A stretch of 64,000 bases of DNA from Kappaphycus alvarezii (lineage: Eukaryota > Rhodophyta > Florideophyceae > Gigartinales > Solieriaceae): NCBI GenBank assembly GCA_002205965.3, contig NADL03000481.1:806001-870000 (forward strand), written 5' to 3'. This document shows positions 1-13,200 of this stretch, in pieces. Within the stretch, counting starts at the first letter, position 1. Each line of letters opens with the position of its first letter. Below the pieces are notes generated by a model that saw nothing but the letters and a program-made list of their open reading frames with translations, had not been told where the DNA came from and did not search any database. The position numbers and the translations under genes were made by a program.

Positions 1-3000
1 CCCAAAATATCTCCCACTCCTAATTCCTTTTTTTATTCTAACTACTTCGCCATCTTCCATTTCCCTGTTTTACCACGCCGGAGCTTTTATCCGGAAAAAT
101 ATTATTCAGATATTGGAAAACAATGAACGAAATAAGGACAGCACAAGCGATCTCTAGGTTCTCTTGCTATGGAACATCCTCAATGGCGAAATTAAGCAAC
201 TTAAGGACTATTTCTCGGGGAACCTTCAAGAAACCCTTCCCATAGGGACAATCTACAAGTAAGAATTCCTTGCCAACAGTAGGATATTCTGCTTTGTTCG
301 ACTTATCCTATAGAATTATGGGGTTGAGTTAATACGCGATGGAACGTAAATACCAACATGAAATTCCCCCAATCATTGTACGAAAAACATGGGCAAGGTT
401 CAGAGGCTAAAATAGCTGTATACTAGCATCTTTGCGAAAAGTATCATCAAGGTGAAAATCAACGTCACCACTTCTGGGCATGCATTGTGAATACATGGCC
501 AGAGGTGAATTAAAAACAAGAGTTAGGCAGAAGTAAGGCATCAGCTCTAGCACATTTAAAGAAAAGGGGAAATTATCAGGCCACTTTCCTGGAAAGATGC
601 TTCTAAATAGCGTTACAGATAATTTCCCTCACTCAGTTCTGGATCAAGCCATACTGTGAAAAGGAAAGTGCGTATTCTCGATGCTTAAGTATCAAACGGA
701 AGCTTTTAGTGCCCTTACAAATAGAAGTGCGCTTAGACAAGCCTATTTCAGGGAGTATGAATCCAAAAAGATGTCGCTTCCGGTTACACCTTAAATTAAG
801 AGGACAGAAGCGCTCTGCAGCCAATACGCATGCACCTACCCACATTAACTGTCGCTAATGCCTTACATTCACCGTACAACATTCCATTTATGCGAAAATA
901 CTTCATTAAACCAACCGAACCCATAAAGAATGCAACTATTACCCCGTCCGCGCAATTAAAAAGAGAAAATTCCCTTCAAAAGCAGACCGGGGAAGTTTAA
1001 TGGGGCATAACTGGTCCCAGGATTACAAATTTCTGTAATATGCTCCCAAAAAGCAGAATCATATTGCGCTATAGTTGGGATTGCGTTCAATCCACTTTTG
1101 GTAGTTCAATTTTCCGCTATGAAGCTGATCTTTCCGATTTATTTGACAATATATCCTTCGTCATACACACATCTAGGAGATTAGTCTCCGCGTTGAAGAC
1201 TTTCTCCAACACATCGCACTCCTAATTGGTCCTCAAGTCCCATACAATTACCTTCTCCAAGTACTTTCTGTCTTTGACAAACTAGAGGGTGTAAAGGAGC
1301 AATGGAATGTACCAATCACGCGAGAATAAGGATTAATTTATTGGGAATGGGATCTATAAAGCACATATTTCTTCAACTAACCTCAGATATAACGTATCCA
1401 GATGCCGTTCCTATATCGGTTCACTAGCATGTAGCACAGCATGCTTCGAAATGCAGAACTAGAGCAGCTCAAAATTGAAACTATGAGAATCCTCGAAGAA
1501 ATTCCACAGTCATGTGACACATGGCAAAAGAACTATACGAAAAGCCTTGTCCCGCATCAAGCTCGCGAATTTAGTCCATTTTAAGCAGAAATTTCTCTTA
1601 GAAAATTTAGAACTAGGTGAGAAACCTGAGAAAAGTCAATTAATTATCCTCCAGGTCGTGAACATTGGAACGAAAACTCAGAGAAAAGTATCCTTTGCGT
1701 CAAAATACGCCTTCAGAGCATGTTAAAACTTTCCTAGGTACATAGCCAGAACTTTATATTGGCTTTCTAGAGGACATGATCACTGATCAGTGGTACTTAT
1801 TCATTTTAAGGGAATTGGAATACAATTTTGAGCTAGCCAGTATTGAACTGAGAAATCTAGGGGACAGAAAGCCATCATGCAGTCTGAGTTGGGGAGACAG
1901 CTTGCTTCAGAGTAGCCCTATCAACGATATTGCCCTTCGAAGTCTGCTCGATTGATGTAATTCATGCATTAAAGAATCTTCTTCAGGCCTCAAACTTGAC
2001 GTCTTAATACTTTCCAGAGAACTAGACCTTCTGGTAAGGTAACATGACCAAGTTATCAAGCTGCGTAGGAACTCATTGATAGCTATTATTTCTGGTGCGG
2101 GACGTTCGAGAAATCCTATGCCCACAACTTATGCATGGAGCAAGCAGCTAGCGACTTATCCTCTTTCTTCCGGCGTTGTGCAGACTTAATTGCGGTGCTG
2201 TCATGTTCATATGTAGATGAGTTTATACAATCATTGCCAGAACCTTACAAAAAGGAGACTCAAAAACAAATCACGTGCTATTTCAAATCTCTATCAAATA
2301 AACTTCACAAATTGTCTATAATTGTCTAATTTTCGATATATTTGTCAGCGACATGAAAAGCTTGTACCAATAAAAATATATTTATACGTTATTAGAATCG
2401 GATAAGTTTTGTAATTCTTTTGAATCATTCGCGCAAAACTGATGCAGATAGTATGTATATATGAGAGCTGACATAGCATTTTTCTCATCTATGAAATCTC
2501 AGGTCAGTCCCGAATCGTTCTCATCTGGATCTATGAATATTTCCGGCCGCATAGTTGGGTAACTTAGGCAGCCTCGAGTTATAAATCTTATTTTCACAAA
2601 TATGGACCAAGGTTATCCATGCATCATCATTTAAACGGACTACAGTGTCGTTGAATTCCTTCAATTCGAGGCAACACTAGATTACATATTATTTCTCTCA
2701 GACAGCTCGCATTACTGTGGCATACTGCACTTATACTCCGGCTTTTACGAGAAGATTTGAGATATATTCGACGGTTTCAAAAACGCCTTTATTATTAAGC
2801 ACTATCTGGAACCCATTCTCACTGGAAATGTCCCAGTTCTCATGACTACGGATAGGAAACCCATGTTCGACGTCCTCATTAAGATTTGGTACACTTCGGA
2901 AAGAAGACTTGTGAGTTAAATGGCATCCGCGCACGAATCATACTAAGCCTAACAATTTCAATCAATAATGCAATTTGAGCTTAAATTTATTTTTATTTTA

Positions 3001-4140
3001 GATACAGAAATTTAATCTGTTCCATTTATAGATGACGGCACACTACAGCCACAATACGTTTCTGCGACTTTGACTCTGCATCAAACCATCTACTTTGGGA
3101 AGGTTAAGTAAGCGTCTATTCGTTAAACCAGATTGAACCGTTCGTCTAGTTTCTCTCGCACTCGTCTTGCTCTGTTGAGACCAGGTTTCCGACATACCCT
3201 GCCCTAAATTACTACAAATTAGCTTAATTGTGCACGCAGCACCCAGAATTGAGTACTTCATGGTGCATTGAGTCGCAATAACCTCAGTTTCTACAATAAG
3301 GCATATGCGAGTAATCGAGCGTTGCCGTTCAAATTTCACTGAGCGCGCATAGGTTAGTGGAAACCTGAAGGCTCGTTGATTAATGTCCCCAAAAAAGAAA
3401 TAATATGGAAAAAAGCCACTGATATTACTAATGAAGCTAGTAAAATACAGAATACAGGTCAAAACCAAATTTATACCAGTTTTAGTGCAGTGTGACATGG
3501 TGGCGTGAATGAATGGGTAGAGTCACAGAAAAAAACTTTCACGACATAAAAATTAATGTCTCTGCTTTGGCCAAGAATTTGAAAGTGGTAACAAAAGATT
3601 GCGTGCAGATGAAATTTGTGGTAAGCGCTTCAAGTAACATGATGAGCCTGATCATTTACTCGAAAAATATTAATTAGAGTGGAAGATCGAGGGCGAAAGG
3701 AGGAGGAAGTCGAGGAAAGCAGTCAACATATGAAAATATATTAGAGTCAGAGCAGCATTAGAATCTCATTAACAGAAATCAGCCTGAGTCCAGTAACGAA
3801 AAGCACAGAATGTACAGTTGATGGGACACGCAATTTTTCAATAATAACCTCAAAACACAAAATATGACAGAGAACGCAGCCGCTTCAAGTAATAAAGTGA
3901 AATTACACACTTACAAGCTTTTGTTGTATTTTCTTGCTTTGTAAGCACATTGACTTGTCTACAATTACGTGTAATTTCACGTTAAATTCCAGCTTCCTTT
4001 GTCAGAGATCATTTCACCATGAATTATGACTGTTACAGCTTTTTGAAGAGCTAGACCACGATCCCCTAGAATATTCTACGAGCCCAAAGCAATTTAACAG
4101 TGGAATGCTTCAAATACCAGAGAATGCCGATATTTTAATC
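1..4140. other. AT-rich DNA without a recognisable gene
   Basis: Strongly AT-rich sequence with stop codons in all frames; the longest open frames are about 150 codons and show no domain I know. A stretch around 1500-2330 on the plus strand reads as broken protein-like segments and is listed separately. The rest gives no recognisable gene, RNA or terminal repeat. It is probably old repeat debris, by analogy with 17.6-22 kb, but that is inference. Confidence 0.6.
1514..2330 (+). pseudogene. Possible decayed coding remnant, unknown family
   Basis: On the plus strand several short open segments in changing frames read as protein-like text rich in charged and aromatic residues, for example around 1730-1900 where Leu, Glu, Asp and Trp are well spaced. 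Many stops interrupt it. I cannot name a family; a retroelement gag remnant is one possibility. No start, stop or flanking repeat could be fixed. This is a weak call based on texture only. Confidence 0.15.
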
Positions 4141-4290
4141 TCGTGAAACGCGGTCTGGTCGGTTTTGCGTTTAGCCGTTAATGTTTGGGAGCCGCTATCC
4201 GCTGAAGAACGGGGATATGGCCTTCAAAGGCCGTGACCTGCGCGGCGACTGGGCCCATCTCAGTGCTAGGGTCATTGAAATATTAAGTGC
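4141..4290. other. GC-rich island in AT-rich DNA
   Basis: About 150 bp of clearly higher GC than its surroundings, including ATATGGCCTTCAAAGGCCGT (4213-4232), which contains a short inverted repeat (GGCCTT/AAGGCC). No tRNA T-arm, snRNA signature or open frame was recognised. It could be a structured RNA, an isolated exon or a fragment of a GC-rich repeat. Confidence 0.35.
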
Positions 4291-7200
4291 AATCTAAGTA
4301 AACCTAATTCACATACATTTTCAACTTATCACTATAGTCTTCAATCCTCTTCAGTTAAAACGTCGTTTGTCAGGTTTTTAGTTTGAAATCAGTACTGAAA
4401 TATTCTACGGAATGCAAAATAGGAAAATATCCAGCGACCATCTTCGATTAAAGATTCTGAACCTTTTTTAATGTACCGGAATCTCTATTTCATCATCATG
4501 TGCTGAATTAGAATGGATTGATTTTAGGTAGCTCTAAACATCTATTCTGGGCTCCCAAAATTTTTTATGGTGAGATTTATCTCCATAGCTAGCAAATTCA
4601 ACGTCAAATATTCCATTTGCCCCCTCCGAAAAATAAGTATCTCTTCCATGATAGATTAGTGACTCTCTTACCGAATCAATATCACCTTCTGCACATCTAT
4701 AAAAGATCCCTACACAAATTATCCAGTAAGAAACATCTTAGAAGATGACAATTGAAAAGATGTACCCTTTTCGTACCCATCGTAGTCTGTTTCCTTTATG
4801 TCACCACCGGTAGGCCTCCATAGCCTATAATTGTTTTTATCAACAAAAGTCTCATTTAGGGAAGCTAAATATAAGAAATGAAACAAAGCACATAATACAT
4901 TTTTTGGCAACGAATAAAGTAAAGGCCTACGATGAATGTTTCCCAAACACTATAAATGGCACAGAGGAAACGGCGAAGGCAGCTACATATAGCACCGCTT
5001 GGGAATCTTTGATTGTTACCAATTCGCTTGACAACTTCCAAATCCTGGTTTATCTCACCCAAAAAGTCAAAATGAAAGCTGCTCCATTGAATTCATTTTA
5101 TCTTTCATGTAATACTGTGGTCTTCGTACCATTTTTCTGCAAATACTTGGAGTGGCCGCACTAGCTGCTCTTCGCCTATAACCAAGAAAACATCAAATTT
5201 TTCGCCATCCATCCACAGACTGCGAAACATCTGGGTTTCGTTCACGAATTTTTTTGATAATTGTAAGGAATTGTTACCAATTCGGACAAATTTTGCGTTC
5301 CGTAGACCGTCAAAACCATGGATAACAACCAGAATTCCTCTCCCAATATTGTCGAATTTCTGAGTTGTATTCTGCATGCTTTCTAACATTTAGTTTAGTG
5401 CACTATTACGTAGTAAATCATGCTTATTCTTTTTTAGACGGGTTTATCGTTGGAATAAGCTAGGTTCCATCAGGATTTCATCGTTTTTGAGCAATTTCAT
5501 GCTCCGCGGTCCGAATAAAAGGAAATGCTGTGTAGATTTTTCGTGGTTCTCGGTGACATTTTATGGCTGGAGTAACCTTATCGATTTTAGTTAAGGTCTA
5601 GCTTGTGTAAAAAGGGTTTAGCCTGATTTTTTGCAGACCTCCGCTATGTGTAAAAATGCCCCATAACTACATGATTTAATGCTTAACATAATTTTTTGTG
5701 TTATATTTCTCTTTTAGTGAGTTATTAAACAAAAACAAACGATCAATTTACTTCAAACTTAGCTTTTCTGCACGTATGGAAACTTTTGATGTACTTATTA
5801 ATCATAGATGAGCCTAAAAAGGGACACATTTCTGTTTATGTTGAAGCAGTTTCGCGTTTTGAGTACATCAAATTTGTTTTTAAATACAGACGTCATAGCG
5901 GCGGGGCCTATAATAAGCAGCAGTGCTCTTATTCTAACACTAACATGTCTACATATTAATTACCAGCACCGAAAACATAGCTATATGGAAAGGACAGGCT
6001 CAATTAACTCTAAAGGTCGTAACAAGAGCAGGTAAAAAAGTGAAAAACACACAATAAAATTAGAAATGTGTATAATGCTTCAGATAAAATTCAATTAAGA
6101 GCATAATTTGAAAAAATAGGGAGAAACCGCTACTGTATACATAATAAAGCTATGTGATATATCTTTTGTACGCTATCTTAGTGGTTCCGATTTCTCTACA
6201 CCTGAACCCCTGAAAGATTTAATGATTTATTAGAGATATTCCTCTGCATTATTATATGGCTCCAACCGCTCTCCACTGCACCTCGATGACCCCATTCTGC
6301 TCTGGTTCTTGGAACTTGCTTTACAAAAACATTCAGAATATAGCAACTGAGCTTCCAGCGAGGCCATCTTTCCTCTCTGTGCTTAATATTTTCAAGGGCT
6401 CTTCAGGATGAATCGCGATAAATGTTTAATTATTTCTAGTACAAAATTATTTTAAAATTAATTTTGGAAGTAATGAAATTCTTCAACAAACATCAATTTT
6501 TTCAATCAATCGCATGATTTTTTACATACTTTCATTAAAAACTTATGCGGCCATTATTTTCTTCCGATCAATTCATTATTCAATCAAATTACATTCTTTG
6601 CATCAAGTCAGTTCTCTTGGCTTGGACCATTTCTCTTATTGGAGCAACAACTGGCTCCAATTCCTTCGATTACCGTATAATAGAAGTGAATTTTATCTGT
6701 CTAAATAGTTTCGGCTAGGTATTTCATCCCCCAGAGTTTCATGCTGTTCTAATTTCCAATTGAACTACCATTTAGAACAAGAACATGACATAACGTCCTC
6801 GGGACCTGTTAATGCACTCTGCACTATGGAGTTTACATTGCCTTAAGTCCACCTCTACCATTTAGAATGACCAAAATGATCTGTGACTATCTGCATATTC
6901 CCTTTACTTTTTGGTGGCCCTCTCTTACGCGAACAGTCTCTTTTTTCCTAAACGACCATAAGTATGAATGATTATTACCTTTTGTAAATTAGATACTTAC
7001 CAACTTTCAGACCTCCTTTCCATATCTTATAATTTTTACATGAGAGTCCACTCAAGCAACAATTCGGCCAAATTCACAGATCCTGAAATTTCAAGCGCAC
7101 CTCCTACATGTCCGTAGAGATAAAGGGATAGTAGTTAAAAAAGAAACTTTTTTTCAACGGAAAACAAGCATCTGGTATGCTTAATTATATTCTGCCCAAT

Positions 7201-10200
7201 TTTACTCTTCATAATTGCGAAATGGTATTTCGGATTCCTTTTTGCTCCCATTTCTCATTTTAGATTCTCCTCGTCCAGGCTTCATCAAAATTTCAAGATT
7301 TAGAAAGTCTATTCTCTTCATTCAGTTTCTCAAGAGATATTCATAGCTCTTTGATGGATATTTTTAAAGCTTCGGACTAGGAAATGTGTATACTCTGAAA
7401 AAATAATGAAGAACAAATAATGCATCTGGTTGCAGTGCAACAAGAAGATATATAATTTGCGGAAATTTCATTTGAACCTCCTTTCAAACTTTAGAAAAAT
7501 CGCTTGGTTCCATTCACTAATACCTGATCTTCCGGAACTAGGAACCCTCTTCTAAAAAACAAAAAAGGTTTGTATTATTGCATCGGTGACCTTCTATCCA
7601 TTTCTATTCTAATGATCTGAAATTGAGCTGCAAGCCGAGGGCAATATTTTATTTGTATATATTTCCACTTGTTCACCATAATTCTGTCACAGAGTTCGTT
7701 TTAATCATAATTTTTGAAGTCCCTGTACCAGAATCAATTACATGAATGACATAATACTCTTAATTTTAGTTTTCTAATTGTAAAAACATCGATTGTTCTC
7801 ATGATTTCTCTCTCTTATATATATATAAATCACCTAATTTTGTTAAATTAACGTATATCTGTTCGTTTCAGTACATTAATCATATAAATTCAAAATCACA
7901 AATCATTGACACCACTATATTTTTTCTACTTTTTTCTGTATTAGTCGTAGCAACATACATTTCTGTATTCTAAATCATCGTGGAGAAATGTTTCTCAGCA
8001 CAGGTATTATTCAGATGATAATTACACCATTATTATATATTTTGAAGAGAACAGTATTTCTTAAACAATTTATTGCTAAGTACGCCTATATTTTATTGCC
8101 TAGCCTGCCAAACTGAGGAATGATTGAAATTTAGTATCTCCAGGTATTTTATGTATATTATCGTTGATAATTAATTCTCCTTTGTCACTATCATCATATT
8201 GTCTAATTGTACTTGTCGCATCAGTACCAAAAATATGGAGAAAGGTGCAATGTAATTGTATCAATAAGAAGAGACTTTCTCTTTCATGTGCACAAAAAAG
8301 GACAGTTTACATTACCATCACTACAGTCAAGATACTCGTTCGATACCGCTGGGAGTTAGGCACTCAAAATCAACTCGAATCGTTTTTGTGCCCCATTGTA
8401 AATAGTAGATGGCATATTATAAATCATTGGCAATAGTTTGTGACATTCGTGGAGATTGATCCATATGAGCACATTTTTTTCATATTTATCTCTACTAACC
8501 CCTAACCCCAGAAAATGTTTTGACCTAGCAAAACTTCTATAAAATATTCGCGTTCCGGCGAAACCTCTCAAAAATGACGGCGTATTTCAGTAATAATAAT
8601 ATTCGATAACATAAATTGTTTTGTTGAGCGATTTCGAAATCATCCAACGTCAAGATGTCTCTATAATTCTATTTTTAGATCTCTACAGAGAATTTCTGTT
8701 ACGCTATGTTGAAACTAACAACTAATTTTTGCTTCAAAGTCAATATCGTTTCATTTCTAGAAAACATATTTCCCCAAGGAATACCAAGTAAGAATTCAAA
8801 TACACCTCAAATTTTGAGACTATGGTATTATCAAACAGCATACAAGAAAAGAACAGTTCAAATAGTAATTTTCTGAAGCAAGAGCACGAATTCGTAACGA
8901 AGCAATTCGAGGTCCTATTGACCCCTATTCCCTCAAATAATTGATAATTGAAACTTTACGTACCAATCATACAGAAGCGAGACAAAGAAAGCAGGGATCG
9001 AAGGAAAAATTGTTGACCCCAAGTTTTCAAAGTTTCGGAGAGAGCGCGAAAATTATGTATAAGGTGATAATGAATAAATTGTGTAATGCAAAAACCCGTT
9101 ATCGGAAATTTCTTCCCCAGCGAGCGAATAAAATATTTCTGTAACTTCTGAAGATCACGGAAGGTCTCAGCTTACATTTCAATGAATTTTAATAGTAGCT
9201 ACCTCAACTGAGAATTTTTTAATTCCAGCGTACTGGAAACAAGCATTTTTCAATGTTAGGACCGGCATTTCCTTTTAAAATTTAGGTGCGAATAAAATCA
9301 AACCCAAATTACGAGTACAAATGCAAAAACTGCCACGGCTCAATTAACATCTATTTTACTATAACTGGTAACTGCTAGGTGTATTAAGTAATTTGGTTTA
9401 ATTGAACTCTAGGAACCTGCATTTTGATGATCTAAGGAAGATTGTTGTGCTCCAAATCCAGGATAATAGAAGAACAGAATTAGGTGAACAAGACATGCAA
9501 ACTTTCTTAAAATCCCCTAGCAAGTTGTTAGTTTACGCCCATAATATTGAAGGCCGGGAACATACGGACACCATGGTGAGATCAAGTTAGTAACCGGTGA
9601 ATAGTTCAATTCTAAGTTAAGAATGTACAAGAACAGCTGTCGTAATCATTTCAGAACAAAATAAAGAGTCAAATTTGCTCTTAAAATGATTGATTGTATG
9701 AAAAAGGGATATTAAAGAACAAAATGAATATTATTGAAAGAACTATGGAATACGCACTATTTCTATTTTAAGAACGTAAATTATGATAATGGAAAGTCCA
9801 AAAAATCAATGTCGAACAAAAACATTTATGTGCTTCTGACTCTCGCTAAATTTTACATACTTCCTTTTCGTGCTCAATTACAAATGTTTCCATTTTTACA
9901 GCATTACTCATTAAGTTTTCGAAATATTATAGTTATGGTACGTTGTTGAGAAGTATTTACAAGCCGTTGCATATTTTTCAGTTTGAGTAACAGTTCCAAA
10001 AGTAAACAATTATTTCAGAAATGAGTGCGAAAAAAAAGTTGACTGCATACTTATTGCAGATTCAACATTGTATTAAATAACTATATCATAATTATATCAT
10101 GAAGAGAAATTTATTGAATTTATTCTTATTACCTAGGAATTTTATTACTGTTTTGAGTGTGTCACGAAAGTACATTAGCCTCGGTTGTATAAAATAAGTG

Positions 10201-13200
10201 AACAGAGTATAGGAAACACATGAAGAAAAATTATCTAGTAGTTTTTTATCCATTCGATTAACAATATTTAACTTGAGAATTATTTTTAAGTTAACCAGGT
10301 TTGCAGAAATTGTAACAAATGTTTCTATGAAAAATAAAAGCAAATTAAAAGCAATCATAGGCGAAAGAAGCTTCATTAAGAACCATGAAACAAAATCTTA
10401 TGAAATTCTAAAGTTACGTTCACTAAAAATGTGTAAAATACTGATAATAGCTGTCTTTTATCCAGTAGACGGGTTATCTATATGTATATTTTCCAAGATA
10501 TTTTATCTTGAGGCAAACTTGGAAGCAAAAAAAGAGATAGCGGACATGCATGATGTCAAATGAAGCAGTTGGAAAACTTTTGTGTTAATGCCAGGAGTAG
10601 CGAGAGAAAAATCTGGAACCCAATATTTTCAATGAAGAGAAGACAAAAAAATTAATTCACCAGCAGAAGTGAAGTTAGTGAAATGCAGCGAAATTATAGT
10701 CTGGAGCAAAATTTCTAATGATGTAGCATCTTACTGGAACGTTATTTGAATTATCCATCATTGCTGTTTTGTGGTTACTAATGGAGACGTAGTTACAACA
10801 TCATTTTTCTAAAAAGCGTAAAGAAACGATAAAGATTAACTTAATTACTCTTAACCTATTTAAAATAGTTATTTGACGGCTTTTAAATACACAAAGATTA
10901 TTTGGAGAAACGAAATGACATCATTTAATATCAAGATGGACTGGAACAGAACTATTCCTTCAATATACTTCCAATACCATAATCTATGGTATTAATCGAA
11001 AAAATATGGTGCAGTGATGTTTCTTTTGTATTTTCATGAAACGCGTGATTTTTAGTTACTAAAACAAGTGCAGTGCAATTGTGGAGAATTCCTATATAGC
11101 TTCAGAATGTTTCTGAGGAAGAAACAGTTTGACAAAATTACTAAATACAAACTCAGTTACATTGATTGGTGTCCTTTTATAGTGATTTCTATCCGTTCTG
11201 CCGACAATTTTACCTTTAGATAGTACATAACTCGTCTTTGAGTAGATTAAAGACCTGTAAAATGTGTTTCCTTCTTTTTTCTGTACTTAATCATTTTAGA
11301 TATTAAAAATGAACCTGCTAGTATATTGTTAATGTTTCAAAATCTGAGCGCTTCATGTTCCTCAACAAACTAAAATAGTATGTAATATATATTATGTCTT
11401 TCATTTATTATCTTATAATGACATATAATATATGGAAGACTGCCATCTGAGATCGAAGATACATTTTTCACATCAAATAATTGAATAATTTCATGATGGT
11501 CCTATCTATCATCCGAACTAAGAAAATTATTTACTAGAGCCAAGCACCTCAATCTCCTACCCTTAACATAGCCCGCAGATGAAATTATGAGATATTTAAG
11601 TACATATTGTTCATGTATTATTCCATGTAGATCTGAAATATCTACATGGAAGAGTATTCGCATGATAAAAATTGTTCAAGTTATGTCTTTTTCCACTGTT
11701 TTGGATAGCTTCGGAGGTAAGCACTTTCTACTATCGAGGATAAAGAAATGTCGTAACTTTCGATTATTTAAGTTCGAAAAAGTGATTTTGAAATATTTAA
11801 TCCTGATATAGTCCCCAGTTTTAAATATAAACAACGCATTTTCGTCATCAATCTATAAATATTCCATATTATTCTAAACTCATCAATCTAGTAACTATAT
11901 AAATCATCTTCTTCAATGTGATAGCAGTAAGAGTAATTCAAATTAATATATGTATATTATTATATAACTCTGTTTTAAACAGTTGCAAGTTTTTTAGCAT
12001 TAATGCATCCCAAAATGAAATCAGTTCTTTTGCAGTCTACAATACTCTGTGTAACATTAGTTAAGAATCTGGAAGTGTTTAGGTAATGAAGAATAGAGTA
12101 ACAAAAGAAATAAATTTCCATCGTTCATTAAATGAATGCCTTCCTTATTATTGAGAAATTCTTTTCCCAAAAATTATGTTATTTCGAATTTGACCACTTT
12201 TCTTATCTTATGTGTACTGGAGAGTGAGCAGTCTCAGCAAATAATTCTCATTACAATTTATTAATAAAAAATCGGATACAAAGCTTCATGTAAGTATCAA
12301 ACTTATATAGTAAAAACTTGACATTTTCAAACTATGTTTTAGTTTTTTTACATCTCTCAGGATTCGTATTCATTAAAATATTGGATTTATCTGGAAAAAG
12401 CACTAGTACCGTGCATTTTTTTATAGTTGCGTTCCGTCACGGTGCCAAAATTCCACCGAGACAGATATGATCATGTGCAATTTCTAATCGCTGAAACAAA
12501 GATCTAGTTATATTAGCACCGGTGGCATATCCATCCAGAAATTCAAAGTAAGAATATGTCTAAAGCACATGTGGAGCTTAAATTGTTTATGTAGAACTAT
12601 CAATATGACCTGAAACATGATTTTTTGTTTATGTGGTTACCATCAATTAAAGAGTATCGATTCTGTAAAAAGTTCACAAAAATTCCGGCTAATTTCGATT
12701 GTGTCGATACTTTTCTTGGTATTGTGAAATACATTTTCAAAAATAAAGTATAAACTTCACTTTTAGAGTCTTCTGGTAGTGTAAAAGATGATGTGAGAAC
12801 ATAGTTATTGATTTTCATACTTTTCTGTGCTAAAAAAGTATAATTATAGTAGACGACACCCGTGAAAAGCCATGACATTTATATGAAAATACTGTACGAG
12901 TAATAACGTTTTCAATCTACGAGTATACAATGATTCTCTTTGACAGATTTGAAATTTTAAACTCCAACTGAATGCAATTCCTTTTAAGTACCCCTACTCA
13001 CTTTAAAGAACCATGAATTTCCTTTTTTCCGATTCGGATGCCAATTAAATTATATTTTATGCATTTCAAGGATCATATATAGACCCCAATTTCATATAAT
13101 TGAATATATATTTCCTCTGAATATCTGAAATGCGATATTTGAGGGAAATTAAGATAACTTGGATCTTTTTGATAAATTGATTCGAATAAGAGGCTCGCAG

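Noticed and set aside
4141..4290. Spliceosomal RNA or tRNA in the GC island
   Set aside because: None of the diagnostic U1, U2, U4, U5 or U6 sequences, nor a tRNA T-loop, is present.
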